A DNA stretch of 64,000 bases from SFEL01 sp045603585 (lineage in GTDB: Bacteria > Bacillota > Clostridia > Christensenellales > CAG-138), in NCBI GenBank assembly GCA_045603585.1, contig JAZUMK010000063.1, forward strand, positions 1 to 64,000. Direction: 5' to 3'. Position numbers and translations under genes: made by a program. The notes beneath the pieces are model-generated. The model searched no databases. It had not been told where the DNA came from and saw only the letters and a list, made by a program, of their open reading frames with translations. The stretch's first letter is position 1, and the number at the start of each line of letters is the position of its first letter. Positions 50,684 to 58,281 of the stretch are shown here, piece by piece.

Positions 50684-51335
50684 ATCCACCCGCTTTGCAA
50701 ACATACTCTTTGATCTGGACGGCACCCTTACCGACCCCGCATTGGGCATAACCTCTGCCGTTCAGTATGCCCTCAGAAAGATGGGCATCGAAGTTGAGGA
50801 TATCACCACCCTCAACTGGATGATAGGCCCTCCCCTTATCCCCTCCTTTAAGGAAGGCTACAGCATGGACGATGAAAACGCAAAAAAGGCGCTGGGCTTT
50901 TATCGCGAGTATTTCTCCGTTACCGGCATATATCAAAACGAGATATACCCCGGCATTGCAGAGCTTCTTCACGACCTGCATGCTGCCGGCCGCCGCATAC
51001 TCCTCGCCACCTCAAAGCCTGAGGAATTCGCAAAAATAATCCTCAAGCATTTCGATATTTACAAGTACTTTGACCTTGTCGGCGGCAATACCTTCGATGA
51101 ATCCCGCCCCAAAAAGGAAGACGTTGTGGATTATGTGCTTTCACAGTATCCCGACATCACCCCGGCCAATACCATCATGGTGGGAGACCGCAAGTACGAT
51201 GTGGAAGGCTCTGCCCTGTTTGGCCTTGAATGCATAGGCGTGCTGTTTGGCTATGGCAGCCGCGAGGAGCTTGAAACCGCCGGCGCCGCATACATCGCCG
51301 CCACCGTAGACGAATTGCGAAGCATACTGCTTTAA
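50676..51335 (+). CDS. HAD-family phosphatase (phosphoglycolate phosphatase-like)
   Basis: The 219-aa product has the HAD motif I ILFDLDGTLTDPALGI, a helical cap, motif II LLATSKPEEFA, a conserved Lys in RPKKEDVVDYVL, and motif IV TIMVGDRKYDVEGS. This is the GPH/Gph-like HAD group, whose members remove phosphate from sugar phosphates or pyrophosphate. The overlap with the Nudix gene suggests joint expression: it might act on ribose-5-phosphate or another product (inference). Confidence 0.85.
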   Translation: MDKSTRFANILFDLDGTLTDPALGITSAVQYALRKMGIEVEDITTLNWMIGPPLIPSFKEGYSMDDENAKKALGFYREYFSVTGIYQNEIYPGIAELLHDLHAAGRRILLATSKPEEFAKIILKHFDIYKYFDLVGGNTFDESRPKKEDVVDYVLSQYPDITPANTIMVGDRKYDVEGSALFGLECIGVLFGYGSREELETAGAAYIAATVDELRSILL

Positions 51336-51377
51336 TTAAAGATTTCCGCCATTTGCCACTTTTTCAGGAGGTTAAAT

Positions 51378-52475
51378 ATGTCCAAGGTTTTCTTTACCGA
51401 TATGAGCGTCAGCTATCCCGACAGCCTGCCCAAAAAGCTTCGCCGCCTTGCAGAGGCCGCAGGTCTTGGTCAGATAGACTTTGACCGCAAGTTCGTCGCC
51501 ATCAAGATCCACTTCGGCGAGTACGGCAATCTTGCCTATCTTCGTCCCCAGTACGCCAGGGCGATCGCCGATTTCGTAAAGGAAAAAGGCGGCATCCCTT
51601 TCCTTACCGACTGCAATACCCTCTACGTTGGCAGCCGCAAGCATGCCATCGAGCATATCGAAACCGCCTACATGAACGGCTACACCCCCTATGCCACCGG
51701 CTGTCAGGTGATCATCGCCGACGGTCTCAAGGGTACCGATGAAGCCCTCATCCCCATTGACGGCGAAGTTGTATCCGAAGCAAAGATCGGCCGTGCCATT
51801 GCGGATGCGGATATCATCATCAGCCTCAACCACTTCAAGGGCCACGAAGAGGCCGGCTTTGGCGGCGCGCTGAAGAACCTCGGCATGGGCGCAGGCTCCC
51901 GGGCAGGCAAGATGGAAATGCACTGCGACGGCAAGCCCACCGTTAAAACCAAGAAGTGCCGCGGCTGCGGTATGTGCGCAAAGATCTGCGCCAATAACGG
52001 CATTTACTATGAGGATAAAAAGGCCGTCATCAACCATGACACCTGCTTGGGCTGCGGCCGCTGCATAGCCGCCTGCAACTTTGACGCCATCGTTCCCACC
52101 TTTGGCCAGAGCGAAGAGCTGCTCAATAAAAAGATCGCCGAATACGCCATGGCAGTTGTAAAGGATAAGCCCCACTTCCACATCAATCTGGCCATAGACG
52201 TTTCCCCCTGCTGCGACTGCCACTCTGAAAACGATATCCCCATCGTTCCCAATGTTGGCATGTTTGCCTCCTTTGACCCCGTTGCCATTGACGTTGCCAG
52301 CGCAGACGGCGTAAACGCAATGCCGGTAAATCCCCAGAGCGTACTGGGCCGCAAGGAGCCCTGCTGCAAGGATCACTTTACCAACAGCTTCCCCAATACC
52401 AATTGGAGAGTACAGGTAGAGCACGCCGAGCACATCGGCCTTGGCAGCACCGAATACGAGCTGGTACTGCTTTAA
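51378..52475 (+). CDS. DUF362 protein with two [4Fe-4S] ferredoxin motifs
   Basis: The 365-aa protein has a DUF362 domain (KIHFGEYGNLAYLRPQYARA, HFKGHEEAGFGGALKNLGMG). A ferredoxin domain is inserted with CRGCGMCAKICANNGI and CLGCGRCIAACNFDAI, plus a second cysteine group (SPCCDCHSENDIP). The family is uncharacterised and common in anaerobes. It likely moves electrons in the cytoplasm. CAGGAGGTTAAAT precedes the ATG. It follows the Nudix-HAD pair in the same direction. Confidence 0.87.
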   Translation: MSKVFFTDMSVSYPDSLPKKLRRLAEAAGLGQIDFDRKFVAIKIHFGEYGNLAYLRPQYARAIADFVKEKGGIPFLTDCNTLYVGSRKHAIEHIETAYMNGYTPYATGCQVIIADGLKGTDEALIPIDGEVVSEAKIGRAIADADIIISLNHFKGHEEAGFGGALKNLGMGAGSRAGKMEMHCDGKPTVKTKKCRGCGMCAKICANNGIYYEDKKAVINHDTCLGCGRCIAACNFDAIVPTFGQSEELLNKKIAEYAMAVVKDKPHFHINLAIDVSPCCDCHSENDIPIVPNVGMFASFDPVAIDVASADGVNAMPVNPQSVLGRKEPCCKDHFTNSFPNTNWRVQVEHAEHIGLGSTEYELVLL

Positions 52476-52501
52476 TCAATAAATAAAAAAGAGGATACAC
52501 C

Positions 52502-53290
52502 TTGCTGGAATGTTACACCGCGGTGGACGTTGAAACCCCAAACCGCAATAACGATTCAATATGCTCCATCGGCATAGTCCGCATGGAATACGGAACTCCC
52601 GTTTATCAGCGGGAGTTCTTGGTGAACCCTCATGAGCACTTTGACGATTACAATATAAAGATCCACGGCATCACCCCCGAAATGGTGCGCAATGCGCCCT
52701 CCTTCGCTGAGATATGGCCGGAGATAGCCCCCTATTTCACCGGCGTCATGGCGGCCCACAGCGCCACCTTTGACCTTGGGGTAATATGCAAATCCCTTGC
52801 CCTGTGCGATCTGCCCATTCCGGATATGCAATACGTCTGCACCCTTATGAAGGCCCGCAAGCATCTGCCCAAGGAGGAATGCGGCAGCCACAAGCTCAAT
52901 GACCTTTGCGCCGGGCTGAATGTGCCCCTTGAGCATCACCACAACGCTCTGGACGATGCACTGGGCTGCGCCCTTATATTGGAAAAGCTCATCGACCGCT
53001 TTGGCTGCGATACATCCGACCTTCGCACCTACTCCTTCACCGGCGTTCAGCCCACCGTCTCCCGTGAAGAGCGCACCGCCGCCATCCGCGCCCTGTGGCA
53101 GGCCATGGAGCTGCATAAGCGCTCCCGCATGATCTACGGCGATTACCACGAAGCCCTTGAGGATTGGGCGCGGAAAAACGACCGTTTCCTCCGTGATCCG
53201 GATATACGCGCCTGCCATAACCTGATAGAGGAAGTGCTGGAGCGGGGCGTTATCGAGGAGCATGAGTATTCCGCCATAATGGGGCTGTAG
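52502..53290 (+). CDS. DEDDh exonuclease (DnaQ-like) with extra C-terminal domain
   Basis: The 262-aa product begins TTG at 52502 (AGAGGATACACC site) and shows TAVDVETPNRNNDSICSIGI (ExoI), AAHSATFDLGVI (ExoII) and HHNALDDALGCALILE (ExoIII, H-x4-D). This is the 3'-5' exonuclease fold of DNA polymerase III epsilon. Residues beyond about 180 (SREERTAAIRALWQAMELHK, IRACHNLIEEVLERGVIEEH) form an additional helical module not seen in plain DnaQ. It may be a repair or RNA-processing nuclease. Confidence 0.85.
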   Translation: MLECYTAVDVETPNRNNDSICSIGIVRMEYGTPVYQREFLVNPHEHFDDYNIKIHGITPEMVRNAPSFAEIWPEIAPYFTGVMAAHSATFDLGVICKSLALCDLPIPDMQYVCTLMKARKHLPKEECGSHKLNDLCAGLNVPLEHHHNALDDALGCALILEKLIDRFGCDTSDLRTYSFTGVQPTVSREERTAAIRALWQAMELHKRSRMIYGDYHEALEDWARKNDRFLRDPDIRACHNLIEEVLERGVIEEHEYSAIMGL

Positions 53291-53382
53291 ATGGGATATT
53301 TCTATCTTCTTTTCTTTTTCTTTTCAGGAGAAAAGAAAAACGAAAAGAAGCAAAAGAAAAAGAAAAGCCAAATAAATAATAT

Positions 53383-53412
53383 AAAAAGAGCTGCTCAAGT
53401 GCGGCTCTTTTT
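53383..53412 (+). terminator. Terminator of the exonuclease operon
   Basis: AAAAGAGC-x-GC/GC-x-GCTCTTTT hairpin with T-run. Between stop and terminator there is a 20-bp purine/pyrimidine palindrome (53310-53350). Confidence 0.75.
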
Positions 53413-53442
53413 GTATGCTGTGCTTGCTGAAATGTATTTGAT

Positions 53443-54102
53443 TTATCTCTTTTTATACAGTACCAGCTCGGGATCTTCGCCGTTTTCTTCATAGGTGCAT
53501 ACCAGCAGAAAATCCATATTGGCGGCGATGCCGAAGCATCTGTCCCCGCCGAATTCGCAGGGCAGCTGATTGCCCAGATATGTGGCGTTATCGTCAAGGA
53601 ACTTTACAGTATCTCCGTTGGGCAGCCTGTATTCGAGGTTTATAAAGCCGCCCGAAAGCACATTCAGCCTTTCCACCTTGGGCATGCCCTCGATATTCAG
53701 CCGGTTGAATTCATCGGCAAGCTGCTTTTTAAATTCCTCAAAGCTGCTTTCGCCCCCAAGGCCGGAATACCTCTTCCAGTAATCCAGCGTAAACTCTCCA
53801 TCGGTATAGCACCATTTGCAGTAGTCCTCGTTGAATATGCCATCGGTCTCCTTGCTTGTGGTGGAATCGTCAAGGGACATGCCGCAGCAATGGCACACCA
53901 TCTGCCTCGGCGAACCCAGCAGCGTATTTATTGAAACGTCAAACAGCTTTGAAAGCAGCTTCAGTGCTTCGGTATTGGGTATGGTTTCCCCATTTTCCCA
54001 GCGGGACACCGCCTGCCTTGTAACATATACCCTTTCCGCCAGCTCATCCTGAGATAAGCCCTTTTCGGTTCTCAGCCTGAATATAACGTCCTTTGTCTCC
54101 AT
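53443..54102 (-). CDS. XRE regulator fused to a zinc ribbon and unknown domain
   Basis: The 219-aa product (start ATG 54102) has an HTH domain (IFRLRTEKGLSQDELAERVY, VTRQAVSRWENGETIPNTEA) at residues 5-60. A zinc ribbon with CHCCGMSLDDSTTSKETDG and EDYCKWCYTDGEFT follows at about 70-115. A C-terminal domain (GGFINLEYRLPNGDTVKFLD, GDRCFGIAANMDFLLVCTYE) ends it. The zinc ribbon resembles the putative zinc ribbon seen on other XRE proteins. It is a likely sensor-regulator, ligand unknown. It reads away from the neighbouring operon. Confidence 0.8.
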   Translation of the reverse strand: METKDVIFRLRTEKGLSQDELAERVYVTRQAVSRWENGETIPNTEALKLLSKLFDVSINTLLGSPRQMVCHCCGMSLDDSTTSKETDGIFNEDYCKWCYTDGEFTLDYWKRYSGLGGESSFEEFKKQLADEFNRLNIEGMPKVERLNVLSGGFINLEYRLPNGDTVKFLDDNATYLGNQLPCEFGGDRCFGIAANMDFLLVCTYEENGEDPELVLYKKR

Positions 54103-54185
54103 GCATATCACCGCCCTGTATCTTTTTATCGAGTCTATTATATTGTCATTTACCCTTCCCCACAAGCAACCCGCCGTTGCCTATA

Positions 54186-54211
54186 CAAAAAAGGAGGCCA
54201 TGCCTCCCTTT
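54186..54211 (-). terminator. Terminator after the 167-aa gene
   Basis: GGGAGGC-ATG-GCCTCC hairpin followed by TTTTTT on the minus strand. Confidence 0.8.
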
Positions 54212-54715
54212 TTATAGCTTTATCACCCGATAGTGTGGCTGATACGCTGCTCTGTATCCGTCGCTGTGATGCAGTGCCGGACAGCCCTCCGCCCTGTATT
54301 TTTCCAGAAAGGCCGCCAGTTCCTCCGGGGAAAAGCCTGCGCATCCCTCACGGCACAGCTTTTCCAGCAGGCGCAGCTTTCGCTCCTGACCCTCCTTACT
54401 GCCCCGCTGCCCCGCCGCAGCTGCCGTAAACAGGCGGTTTATATCATCCGCCCTCATTCCCGCAGCCTTTGCCGGGCCGAAATGCAGCCTGTATATGCCG
54501 CTGCCGATGTCCTCATAAATTTCGCCGGATACAGCGGATACCTCCGCCAGCTCCCTTTGTATCCATTCAAGGCTGCGCTGCACATCCCCGATCATATGCT
54601 CCCCGGCAAATTCGCTCTGGTATATCAGCTTGGCGCAGTCCTCAGGCCCCATAAGGGGATACCGTTTCAGATGTGCCCGCAGGGTCTGTTCAAATTGCTG
54701 CATATCATTTGCCAA
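54212..54715 (-). CDS. Conserved hypothetical protein
   Basis: A 167-aa, mostly helical product with MGPEDCAKLIYQSEFAGEHM and a C-terminal GCPALHHSDGYRAAYQPHYR. Such an end (HHS-x-YR-x-x-Y-x-P-x-YRV) recurs in uncharacterised Clostridia proteins. TTG at 54715 has AAGGTGATAG with good spacing; ATG at 54703 is the alternative. It overlaps the ECF S component gene upstream, so both are translated from one message. Confidence 0.65.
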   Translation of the reverse strand: MANDMQQFEQTLRAHLKRYPLMGPEDCAKLIYQSEFAGEHMIGDVQRSLEWIQRELAEVSAVSGEIYEDIGSGIYRLHFGPAKAAGMRADDINRLFTAAAAGQRGSKEGQERKLRLLEKLCREGCAGFSPEELAAFLEKYRAEGCPALHHSDGYRAAYQPHYRVIKL

Positions 54716-55232
54716 TTTCTATCACCTTCGCTTTTTTCAGCGCCAGTATGATTATGGGAATAACTATAAGCTGCACCAGTATGCCGGGAGCGGCGGTGAT
54801 AAATACTCCGCTGAGCCATAACTCCATGGAGTATTCGCCCACCCTGAATATCAGCGCATTCATCATGCCGTAGGCTATCCTTCCCGCTATCATCGCGGCG
54901 ATAAGCGCAAAATACACCCTTGCCGTGTCATTTTTGCCCTTGATGAGCCGTATGCACAATCCTGAAATAAGGCCGTATGCCGCCAGCTCTGCCGTCATGG
55001 GGGGCAGATATGCAGGGCCAGGCATGCCGGAAATAAGGCTGGAAAGCACAGGGGTAAGTATGCCGCAGCCAAGGCCGTACCATGGGCCGCATATAAGACC
55101 GCACAGCAGTACAGGTATATGCATGGGCAGCAGTATATTGCCCGCATTGGGTATGGAATGCACCGCCACAGGCAGCACAACGCCCAATGCGATGCACAGT
55201 CCCGTTATCACGATCCGCTTTGTTTTAGTCAT
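54705..55232 (-). CDS. ECF transporter substrate-binding S component
   Basis: The 175-aa membrane protein has six hydrophobic segments: IVITGLCIALGVVLPVAVHS, NILLPMHIPVLLCGLICGPW, GLGCGILTPVLSSLISGM, ELAAYGLISGLCIRLIKG, VYFALIAAMIAGRIAYGMMN and ITAAPGILVQLIVIPIIILA. The PMHIPVLLCGLICGPWYG motif marks the ECF S-component superfamily, which gives vitamin specificity (folate, pantothenate, biotin and others). ATG at 55232 follows GGAGGATAAC. No EcfA/EcfT genes are adjacent, so it would use the shared ECF module. The substrate is not readable; a 160-nt structured leader precedes it. Confidence 0.8.
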   Translation of the reverse strand: MTKTKRIVITGLCIALGVVLPVAVHSIPNAGNILLPMHIPVLLCGLICGPWYGLGCGILTPVLSSLISGMPGPAYLPPMTAELAAYGLISGLCIRLIKGKNDTARVYFALIAAMIAGRIAYGMMNALIFRVGEYSMELWLSGVFITAAPGILVQLIVIPIIILALKKAKVIEIGK

Positions 55233-55394
55233 GTTATCCTCCAAAAAGATAAGAACGCCAATAAAGCACCCTCATTGTATTTTGATGAGCGGCCTTCATG
55301 GCGTATGATCCCGAACTGTCAGGGGATCTGCTCACCGGCTACCTGCCGGCATGCGAAGTTTATCCTGTTTACAAATGGCGGCTACCTGCCGTCT
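55233..55394 (-). promoter_or_regulatory. Structured leader of the ECF S component, candidate riboswitch
   Basis: The minus strand leader has two small hairpins with identical loops, CGGC-AGGTA-GCCG and CCGGC-AGGTA-GCCGG. Nested stems TGAGC/GCTCA and GATCCC/GGGATC follow, then GCCATGAAGGCC. TPP, THF, B12 and preQ1 motifs were compared by eye and none fit well. Confidence 0.4.
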
Positions 55395-55400
55395 TTTATA

Positions 55401-55429
55401 ATTAAATCACAGCCTGTGCCTTTTTGCAA
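55401..55429 (-). promoter_or_regulatory. Promoter of the ECF S component leader
   Basis: Minus strand TTGCAA (55424-55429), 17 bp, TTTAAT (55401-55406) with an extended TG. Confidence 0.55.
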
Positions 55430-55669
55430 TACTCCCCGTTTTCCCTCCCCCTTTTCCCCGTTATGAATTGGATTTTTGCCGAAAAATAAGGACTTTTGCC
55501 CGCCCTGACAGCAGCCGTCATTTTTCTTGCATTCCCTGCCACAGACCGACAAAAGCAGCCAATTTTGTTCCCTATCGCTGCGAAATTAGCGGTGCTAAAA
55601 TCAACCCATACAGGAAATCGCCTATAAGTGCACATTCCCCTAAAAAATACATCATTACGGAGGCAGTAA

Positions 55670-56476
55670 ATGGCTAAATACCGCATACTTTTGGCAGACA
55701 GCAGCACACAGTTCCAATCCACCGTCCGGGATTATCTGGCGGCTCAGGAAGGCATCGACAGGGTGGACGTGGTGTCCGATGGACAAGCCGCGCTGGATGC
55801 CCTTTCCAATTCCCGCTATGACATTCTGCTGTGCGATCTTATAATGCCCCGCATGGACGGCTTCGAGCTGCTGGAGCGGCTCAACGGCGGCCTTATCAAG
55901 GAGCCCCCCGCCGCCATCGTCATCAGCGCCCTCAGGCAGGAGGACATGGTGCGTCAGGCCTGCACCCTTGGGGCAAAATACTACATGCTCAAGCCCATCG
56001 ACCCGGATACCCTTTACAAGCGCATACTGGACCTGTTGGAAAGCAGCTACACCCAGCGCTCCGAGGTTCGCGCCATGGGCTCCAAGCCCCGCACCCTTGA
56101 CGAAAAGATCGCTTCGGTATTCCTCATGATAGGCATCCCCGCCCACATCAAGGGCTACCACTATCTCCGCGAGGCCGTCCGCATGGTCTACTTCGAGCCT
56201 GCCCTCTGCGGCCGCATCACCAAGGAGCTTTACCCCGGCATCGCCAAGCGCTTCCAAACCTCCGCCTCCAAGGTAGAGCGCGCCATCCGCCACGCCATCG
56301 AAGTGGCCTGGACCCGCGGCAAAATCGAAAACATCAACCAGATCTTCGGCTACAATATTTACAGCAAGAACGACAAGCCCACCAATGGTGAATTCATCGC
56401 TCTGGTTGCCGACAAGCTGATCCTTGAAAGCGCCCGGGAAAAGGGCGGCAAGGCGGAGATACAGAACGTCATATAA
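55670..56476 (+). CDS. spo0A: Sporulation master response regulator Spo0A
   Basis: The 268-aa product has an N-terminal receiver (YRILLADSSTQF; phosphorylation site D56 in ILLCDLIMPRMDG; Lys in YMLKPID) and the Spo0A effector domain with IGIPAHIKGYHYLREA, VRMVYFEP and the recognition helix ASKVERAIRHAIEVAWTRG. It controls entry into sporulation when phosphorylated. Odd: the acidic pair that holds Mg2+ (D10-D11 in Bacillus) reads D10-S11 here. ACGGAGGCAGTAA precedes the ATG. The 200-bp upstream gap has sequences like 0A boxes but none perfect. spoIVB is not adjacent. Confidence 0.95.
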   Translation: MAKYRILLADSSTQFQSTVRDYLAAQEGIDRVDVVSDGQAALDALSNSRYDILLCDLIMPRMDGFELLERLNGGLIKEPPAAIVISALRQEDMVRQACTLGAKYYMLKPIDPDTLYKRILDLLESSYTQRSEVRAMGSKPRTLDEKIASVFLMIGIPAHIKGYHYLREAVRMVYFEPALCGRITKELYPGIAKRFQTSASKVERAIRHAIEVAWTRGKIENINQIFGYNIYSKNDKPTNGEFIALVADKLILESAREKGGKAEIQNVI

Positions 56477-56651
56477 TCAGGCAAAAATTGAGGGTTGGGG
56501 GCTTCGAAAGCTGTTCTCCCTCACGCCCACCAACACGGCAAACTCCTACTGAAAATCATGGAAAAAGCCTACCAACATTTTTTCCTGAGCCGACTAACTC
56601 CTTCTGTTCATTGGGTGAAAATTATGCCTATGAACAGGAGGATTTTTCATT

Positions 56652-56894
56652 TTGAAAGCAGAGTTCGACCAACATATTGACGAGTACATGATCTATTGCC
56701 GCTCAAGGCAGTTGCGCCCCAAGACTATGCTCAGTTATGAGCGCACATTAAGGCTGTTTGAAAGGTGGTGCAGAGACGAAATGGACATCGATTCACTGGA
56801 GGATGTTACCGAAAATGTAATTCGCCGTTATATCACAGATATAAAAGGCAGTAATCAAATCAGATTGCTGCCTTTTTCACTGTTCAAAACTTGA
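56652..56894 (+). pseudogene. Truncated tyrosine recombinase (integrase N-terminal domain)
   Basis: A reading frame of 80 codons from TTG (site AGGAGG) shows the core-binding domain of tyrosine recombinases: KAEFDQHIDEYMIYCRSRQL, RPKTMLSYERTLRLFERWCR and VTENVIRRYITDIKG. The sequence then ends in an intrinsic terminator (56843-56878) and stop; the catalytic domain (R...H-x-x-R...Y) is absent. It is a remnant, or a regulatory fragment of an Xer/phage integrase. Confidence 0.7.
56843..56878 (+). terminator. Intrinsic terminator inside the integrase fragment
   Basis: AAGGCAGTAATC/GATTGCTGCCTT hairpin with T-run, lying within the reading frame of the fragment. Confidence 0.8.
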
Positions 56895-56904
56895 CACCAC
56901 TAAT

Positions 56905-56936
56905 CAAAAAGGCGATTGATCACTCAATCGCCTTTA
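56905..56936 (-). terminator. Terminator of the decarboxylase gene
   Basis: AAAGGCGATTGA/TCAATCGCCTTT hairpin with TTT on the minus strand. Confidence 0.85.
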
Positions 56937-56942
56937 AATTAT

Positions 56943-58280
56943 TCATTCCTTCACCACCATGCACTGCTCAATGCCGTAATATTCAAAGCAGGCGATGGCA
57001 TGCCTGTCTATCCGCTCGCCGCATATGAGTATGGGTACGGCAGGGGGGCAGCTCACGCCCGCCGCCGCAAGTATGCGGCCTTCCGCCCTGCATACGGGCA
57101 CCCTTTCCATGGGCGCAAGCATCGCATCGCGGATGGGCAGCGCCCGCTCACTCTTTGCAAATGGGGGCGGGGGCGGCAGGAATATCCGCCTGTGGCGTAT
57201 GCTCAAAAGGGCGGCCTCAAGGCACTCAAGCCCCTCCTCCCCGGTTTCCGGGGAAAGCATAAATACGATATAGTCGGGATCCGCAAACTCGCAGACTATG
57301 CCCCGCTCAGAAAGCATATCTGCTATTTCAGTGCCAAGGTATCCCATGGGCTTGGTTTTTACTGTTATCTTCAGGGGCTCATCCCCATAAAGCTCAATGC
57401 CGCCTGCTGCAAGCCGTTCCTTCAGCCCGCTCACCTCGGGGATAAAGCACTTAAGCTTTTCCCCGTACCCTTCAAGGTACAGATTTACCCTGTCCAATGA
57501 CTGCAAAATAAGATAGGAAGGGCTGGTTGAACCGAAGAGGCACATGGAATTCTTTGCCGCAGCGATAATTTCCGCCGAAACGGACTTACCTATATGCAGA
57601 TACGCTCCCCCGGTAAGCACCGGCAGGGTCTTGTGGGCAGAGCTGCAGCACATATCTGCGCCCAGGTCTATGGGAAAGCGGGAATCCGGCAGAAATTTCA
57701 GATATGCCCCATGGGCATTATCCACCAGCAGCAGTACATCGTGCCTTGCACATACTGCGGCAAGGGCAGCGATATCCGCCATATTGCCAAGATAATCGGG
57801 GGAGGTGATATACACCGCCGCAGGCATATCCGCAGCGGAGCTCAGCGTTTCCTCCAGCTCCTCCGCCGCAATATTGCAGGAAAGATAGCTGTCTCCCTCT
57901 TTGGGATACAGCCACAGCACCTCCAGCCCCAGCAGCGCCGCTCCGCTCATAAAGGCCTTATGGGCATTGCGCCCCGCGGCGATAAGGGGCTTTCTGCCCT
58001 TTTCCCTGCCATGCATCAGGGCAAGATGCAGCATGGCCTTTATGCACTGAGAGGAGCCCTCTGTGGAATACAGCGTTGTGCAGCCGAAAAGCATGCCTGC
58101 GTTTTTTTCGCTTTGGGCGATGATGCCCTCCGCCTCATACAGGCTGTCCGCACCGGGTATCTCGGTTATATCCCATTGCTCCATACCCAAAAGGGGCACC
58201 CCCTTATGGCCCGGCATATGCAGGCGCAGTGAGTCCCCTTTGATATAGCTGTTTACAAAATCACAGATGGGTGTATTCAT
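56943..58280 (-). CDS. Orn/Lys/Arg decarboxylase-family PLP enzyme
   Basis: The 445-aa product starts MNTPICDFVNSYIKGDSLRL. Motifs are HMPGHKGVPLLGMEQWDITE, GADSLYEAEGIIAQSEKNA, VLLLVDNAHGAYLKF (PLP Asp) and MCCSSAHKTLPVLTGGAYLH (PLP lysine in SAHKT). This is the SpeA/Cad-type aspartate-aminotransferase-fold decarboxylase seen in Firmicutes, acting on lysine, arginine or ornithine. The substrate is not determinable. The start follows the maturase stop by 1 nt, suggesting read-through from scfB. Confidence 0.88.
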   Translation of the reverse strand: MNTPICDFVNSYIKGDSLRLHMPGHKGVPLLGMEQWDITEIPGADSLYEAEGIIAQSEKNAGMLFGCTTLYSTEGSSQCIKAMLHLALMHGREKGRKPLIAAGRNAHKAFMSGAALLGLEVLWLYPKEGDSYLSCNIAAEELEETLSSAADMPAAVYITSPDYLGNMADIAALAAVCARHDVLLLVDNAHGAYLKFLPDSRFPIDLGADMCCSSAHKTLPVLTGGAYLHIGKSVSAEIIAAAKNSMCLFGSTSPSYLILQSLDRVNLYLEGYGEKLKCFIPEVSGLKERLAAGGIELYGDEPLKITVKTKPMGYLGTEIADMLSERGIVCEFADPDYIVFMLSPETGEEGLECLEAALLSIRHRRIFLPPPPPFAKSERALPIRDAMLAPMERVPVCRAEGRILAAAGVSCPPAVPILICGERIDRHAIACFEYYGIEQCMVVKE

Positions 58281-58281
58281 A

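Noticed and set aside
55245..55394. TPP riboswitch before the ECF S component
   Set aside because: GGATCATACGCC recalls part of the TPP consensus, but the CTGAGA core and helix pairing do not fit.
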